Assembly: GCA_963920765.1 (NCBI GenBank)
Contig: OY987246.1
Span: 24,809,167 to 24,873,166, forward strand
Length of the DNA stretch: 64,000 bases
Direction: 5' to 3'
Origin: Ulota crispa
Taxonomy: Eukaryota > Streptophyta > Bryopsida > Orthotrichales > Orthotrichaceae
How positions within the stretch are numbered: position 1 is the first letter of the stretch; each line of letters starts with the position of its first letter. A program made the position numbers and the translations under genes. Under the pieces are notes generated by a model. That model made no database searches, had not been told where the DNA came from, and saw only the letters and a program-made list of their open reading frames with translations. This document shows positions 61,759 through 64,000 of the stretch, piece after piece.

Positions 61759-63600
61759 GGTTATAAAAAATGTTCAAAGTGTGGGTTTGGCTCAAGTCTA
61801 AAACTATCCGCTTTGGAGAAGAATGTGTTTTTAGAGCATTGTAGGTACCTCAAAAAGAATCATCCATATCATTATATGAAAACAATCTTAAAATTTGATA
61901 CAAAACCTTGGCTTAATTTTTTTCAAGTGATGTTGTAACCATGGCATTTGGTATATTATAGCTTTTGTAACTTGTTTTCAAATAAAGGCCAAGCAAGTTG
62001 AATAAAATGATTGTAGTTATAAGAAATCTGTTAGATGACTAAAGACAATCATGTATTATACAAACCTGACTAGTTTTGGTCATAGACTGGTATAAGCATA
62101 AAACCAATGTCTAATGTGAGGCATGTAGGACAACAATTTGACTTCAAGTAGTCATAATTAAGCTTTTGGATGACTGAAAGTAGTCGTATGTTATATAGTA
62201 TACACTATCATAACAAATGAGGCTTTAAGCATATAGCTTCACATGGTCTTGCATCAAATTCCAAAATATATTTAGAGAACAATAAAAATTGCCAACACAC
62301 TTGCATGTCTATGTTGGTGTTGGATGATAAGAGGAATGGAACAATAGGGAAGGCATTCATCATATCAAAATTTTAGAAGGCATAAAGAATATAAAAATCA
62401 AACCTTAACTTCTAAAGACCTAAGGGCTGTTTTCACAAAAAACTGTAAACAATTGTGTTTTCTGAGTATTTTGAGGTAAAATGAAATTTGAATTTTTTTT
62501 GATACTTTAACCTTACAAAATTTTAGTAAAACATTTCTGTAATGTGTGCAAAAAAATTCAACCCATTTGACCGCATGGATTGAAAAATTATAAGATTCAA
62601 AGTTCTAAAAAAAGATTTTTTTTGTCCTTGCCCGATAGGGTCAATAGACCTTGAGCTTCTTTGGAGTAAAATTTTGGTTGGCATGAATTAAAGTTTTTTG
62701 CCCATTGACATCTGTATCTTACATACATACATAAAAAAAATTAAGGGCAAATTATAAGTCTAACTTACTCTAAATTGCATTGCAATTCAAGGAGGTTTAA
62801 AAACTTGATAATACATTAGGAAGTTTAGAATTTCTTGTGCATGGTGTAGTTTTTTTTTGAAAATCTAAATGGAGGAAAGATTGCTCCAATAATGTTTTAC
62901 AAATCTCTCTTTTTTCATAGCAATAAGAAAATCAATGTATACAATTCAAATTATTTTCTTTTTTGTCCACGGCCTTCATGCTTTCTACTAAGTGAATGCA
63001 CATCACCACACAAGCCTTGCAATAATTGAAAAAGAAGACAAAAATTGAAAATGAAAGGTATATAAGACCTTAGCCCAATATGGCTTGGGACCTACCTTAC
63101 CCAAAAATGACATGACTAGTGCCATTCATGTAGTCATCAATAGCATTCATCTTTGTTCACATCTACATGAGAACTTGTTCTCAATGATGTTCCCACCCAA
63201 ATCCTTAAAAATGTAGCTAGATTTCCCAACTTTATGACTAGAACTTGACTGTGAGTCATATGTCTCAAGCAATTAACCAAGTTTTTTCAAATTTGACTAG
63301 CATTTCCTAAATTTGACTAGCAAGACTATACAAAGTCAAGTGGCCCAAGTCAAACAATGCCTCTTTTCTTGTAGTGTATTAAAGGTGGGAAATTCCAAGA
63401 TCTATGCAAGCATCTATTTTTTTCTTCATTTTGACATTAGATGAAGAAGTTATCAAGAATTTTTTGATACTAGGCAAGAAGGGGGAATTTAGGTATGGCC
63501 TCTTTTTTGTAAGTGGGTGTTGACTCTAAAGAGGGTCAATTGTTGTGGGCAGAAGGTATGGACACTTGGGCAAAGGAGAGTGGAGTGGAAGGTGCCAATC

Positions 63601-64000
63601 TTAACTCCTAAAGGCCCAAGCCCTTTATTTTGTGAAAATCACTCAAAACTGCCACTTTTGGGGGAGTGAGGAGAAATGTAATTTTTTTTTTTTTGGAAAT
63701 CCAACTAGAAGATCTTGCCCTAGATTATGGGAGGTACTTGCGGGAAAAAAATCAGCTCATTCTAGTTGTAGAGGAGTGAGATAATGACATTTGAAGTGAA
63801 AACAAAAGTTTTTTTCCTTGCTGTCCAAAAATTTTAGAAGCCTTTGACGGCTCCTATATCAAAAAAATTGCTCTATGCAAAGTTGAGGTTTATTTTTCCC
63901 ATGTAGAAGACCAATTTAGGTAAATGAGGGAGAATTTTCAAATGAAATGGAGGAGTGGATCATACTTTGTAAAATCTTGCAATGCCGTAAGGTCATGAAA
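63601..64000 (-). mobile_element. TTAA element, 0.93-kb subfamily (E20), cut by the window edge
   Basis: TTAACTCCTAAAGGCCCAAG at the left, then the same order of blocks as E1 and inverted E9/E14 (GCCACTTTTGGGGG, ATCTTGCCCTAG, GGGAGGTACTTG, CAAAGTTGAGGT). The rest lies outside the window. Confidence 0.75.

Larger units (their letters stand above)
54908..63376. mobile_element. 8.47-kb non-autonomous CACTA (En/Spm-type) element
   Basis: The left terminus CACTACAAGAAAAAGGGC and the right terminus (complement CACTACAAGAAAAGAGGC) match for about 14 bp. They are flanked by TAT on both sides (54,905-54,907; 63,377-63,379), the 3-bp duplication typical of CACTA. Subterminal regions (about 54,970-55,780 and 62,000-63,360) are crowded with TGACTA/TAGTCA repeats, the usual transposase-binding layout. 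No frame longer than about 105 codons, so no TnpA or TnpD. It carries other elements and a G-rich block at 57.7 kb. Confidence 0.85.
54829..63600 (+). mobile_element. TTAA element (E15), 0.93-kb type, split by the CACTA insertion
   Basis: The left part, 54,829-54,907, starts TTAACCCCTGAAGGG and ends CTTTTAT. The right part resumes at 63,377 with TATTAAAGGTGGGAAATTCC, exactly where intact copies (for example near 34,605) continue. It is then followed at 63,601 by another TTAA element, and its own right end lies beyond the window or is lost. The 63,480-63,600 part matches E1 inverted. Confidence 0.75.

Noticed and set aside
1-64000. CRISPR array, bacterial operons, origins or phage genes
   Set aside because: No regularly spaced repeats of that type, and the genes are spliced plant genes.

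Overview
The window reads as nuclear DNA of a land plant. Reasons: a GT34 xyloglucan xylosyltransferase tail, a plant-type PQBP1 homologue with many introns, an MSL1-type MscS-like channel, GT-AG introns, and Stowaway-like and CACTA transposons. It is strongly AT-rich and gene-poor (three recognisable genes in 64 kb). A seed-free plant (bryophyte, lycophyte or fern) is a guess from the overall character, not shown by the sequence.

Layout. Positions 1-298 hold the 3' end of a GT34 gene (+), with an apparent frame break. From about 300 to 23.9 kb there is no convincing gene, only transposon remains, a minisatellite and AT-rich filler. From 23.9 to 31.55 kb lies a complete 12-exon gene (-) for a PQBP1-like splicing factor of about 1,002 residues. 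Its upstream region abuts three back-to-back TTAA elements. From 38.4 to 42.0 kb lies a six-exon MSL1-like mechanosensitive channel (+) of about 493 residues, with an unclear, possibly divergent open segment at 37.6-38.0 kb. From 42 to 64 kb there is again only repeat DNA.

The most interesting content is the transposon layer. About nineteen elements share ends TTAA-CCCYTAAA...TTTARGGG-TTAA. They are flanked by TTAA on nearly every side and insert repeatedly into each other, sometimes back to back sharing one TTAA. They come as about 0.93 kb, 0.55 kb, 0.37 kb, 0.23 kb and 79 bp forms and as giant foldbacks. No transposase is present. TTAA target duplication with CCC ends is the signature of the piggyBac superfamily, which is not generally reported from land plants, so this may be an undescribed plant lineage or an unrelated TTAA-specific system. 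At the right end, an 8.47 kb non-autonomous CACTA element (54,908-63,376, target duplication TAT) sits inside one TTAA element and carries other elements inside itself, giving up to four nested layers. Further families are AGGTAG-ended hairpin elements with TA target duplications, AACGC-ended elements with 4-bp target duplications, and two Stowaway-like elements.

The three genes do unrelated housekeeping work (cell wall, splicing, organelle osmotic safety) and show no operon-like or pathway link.
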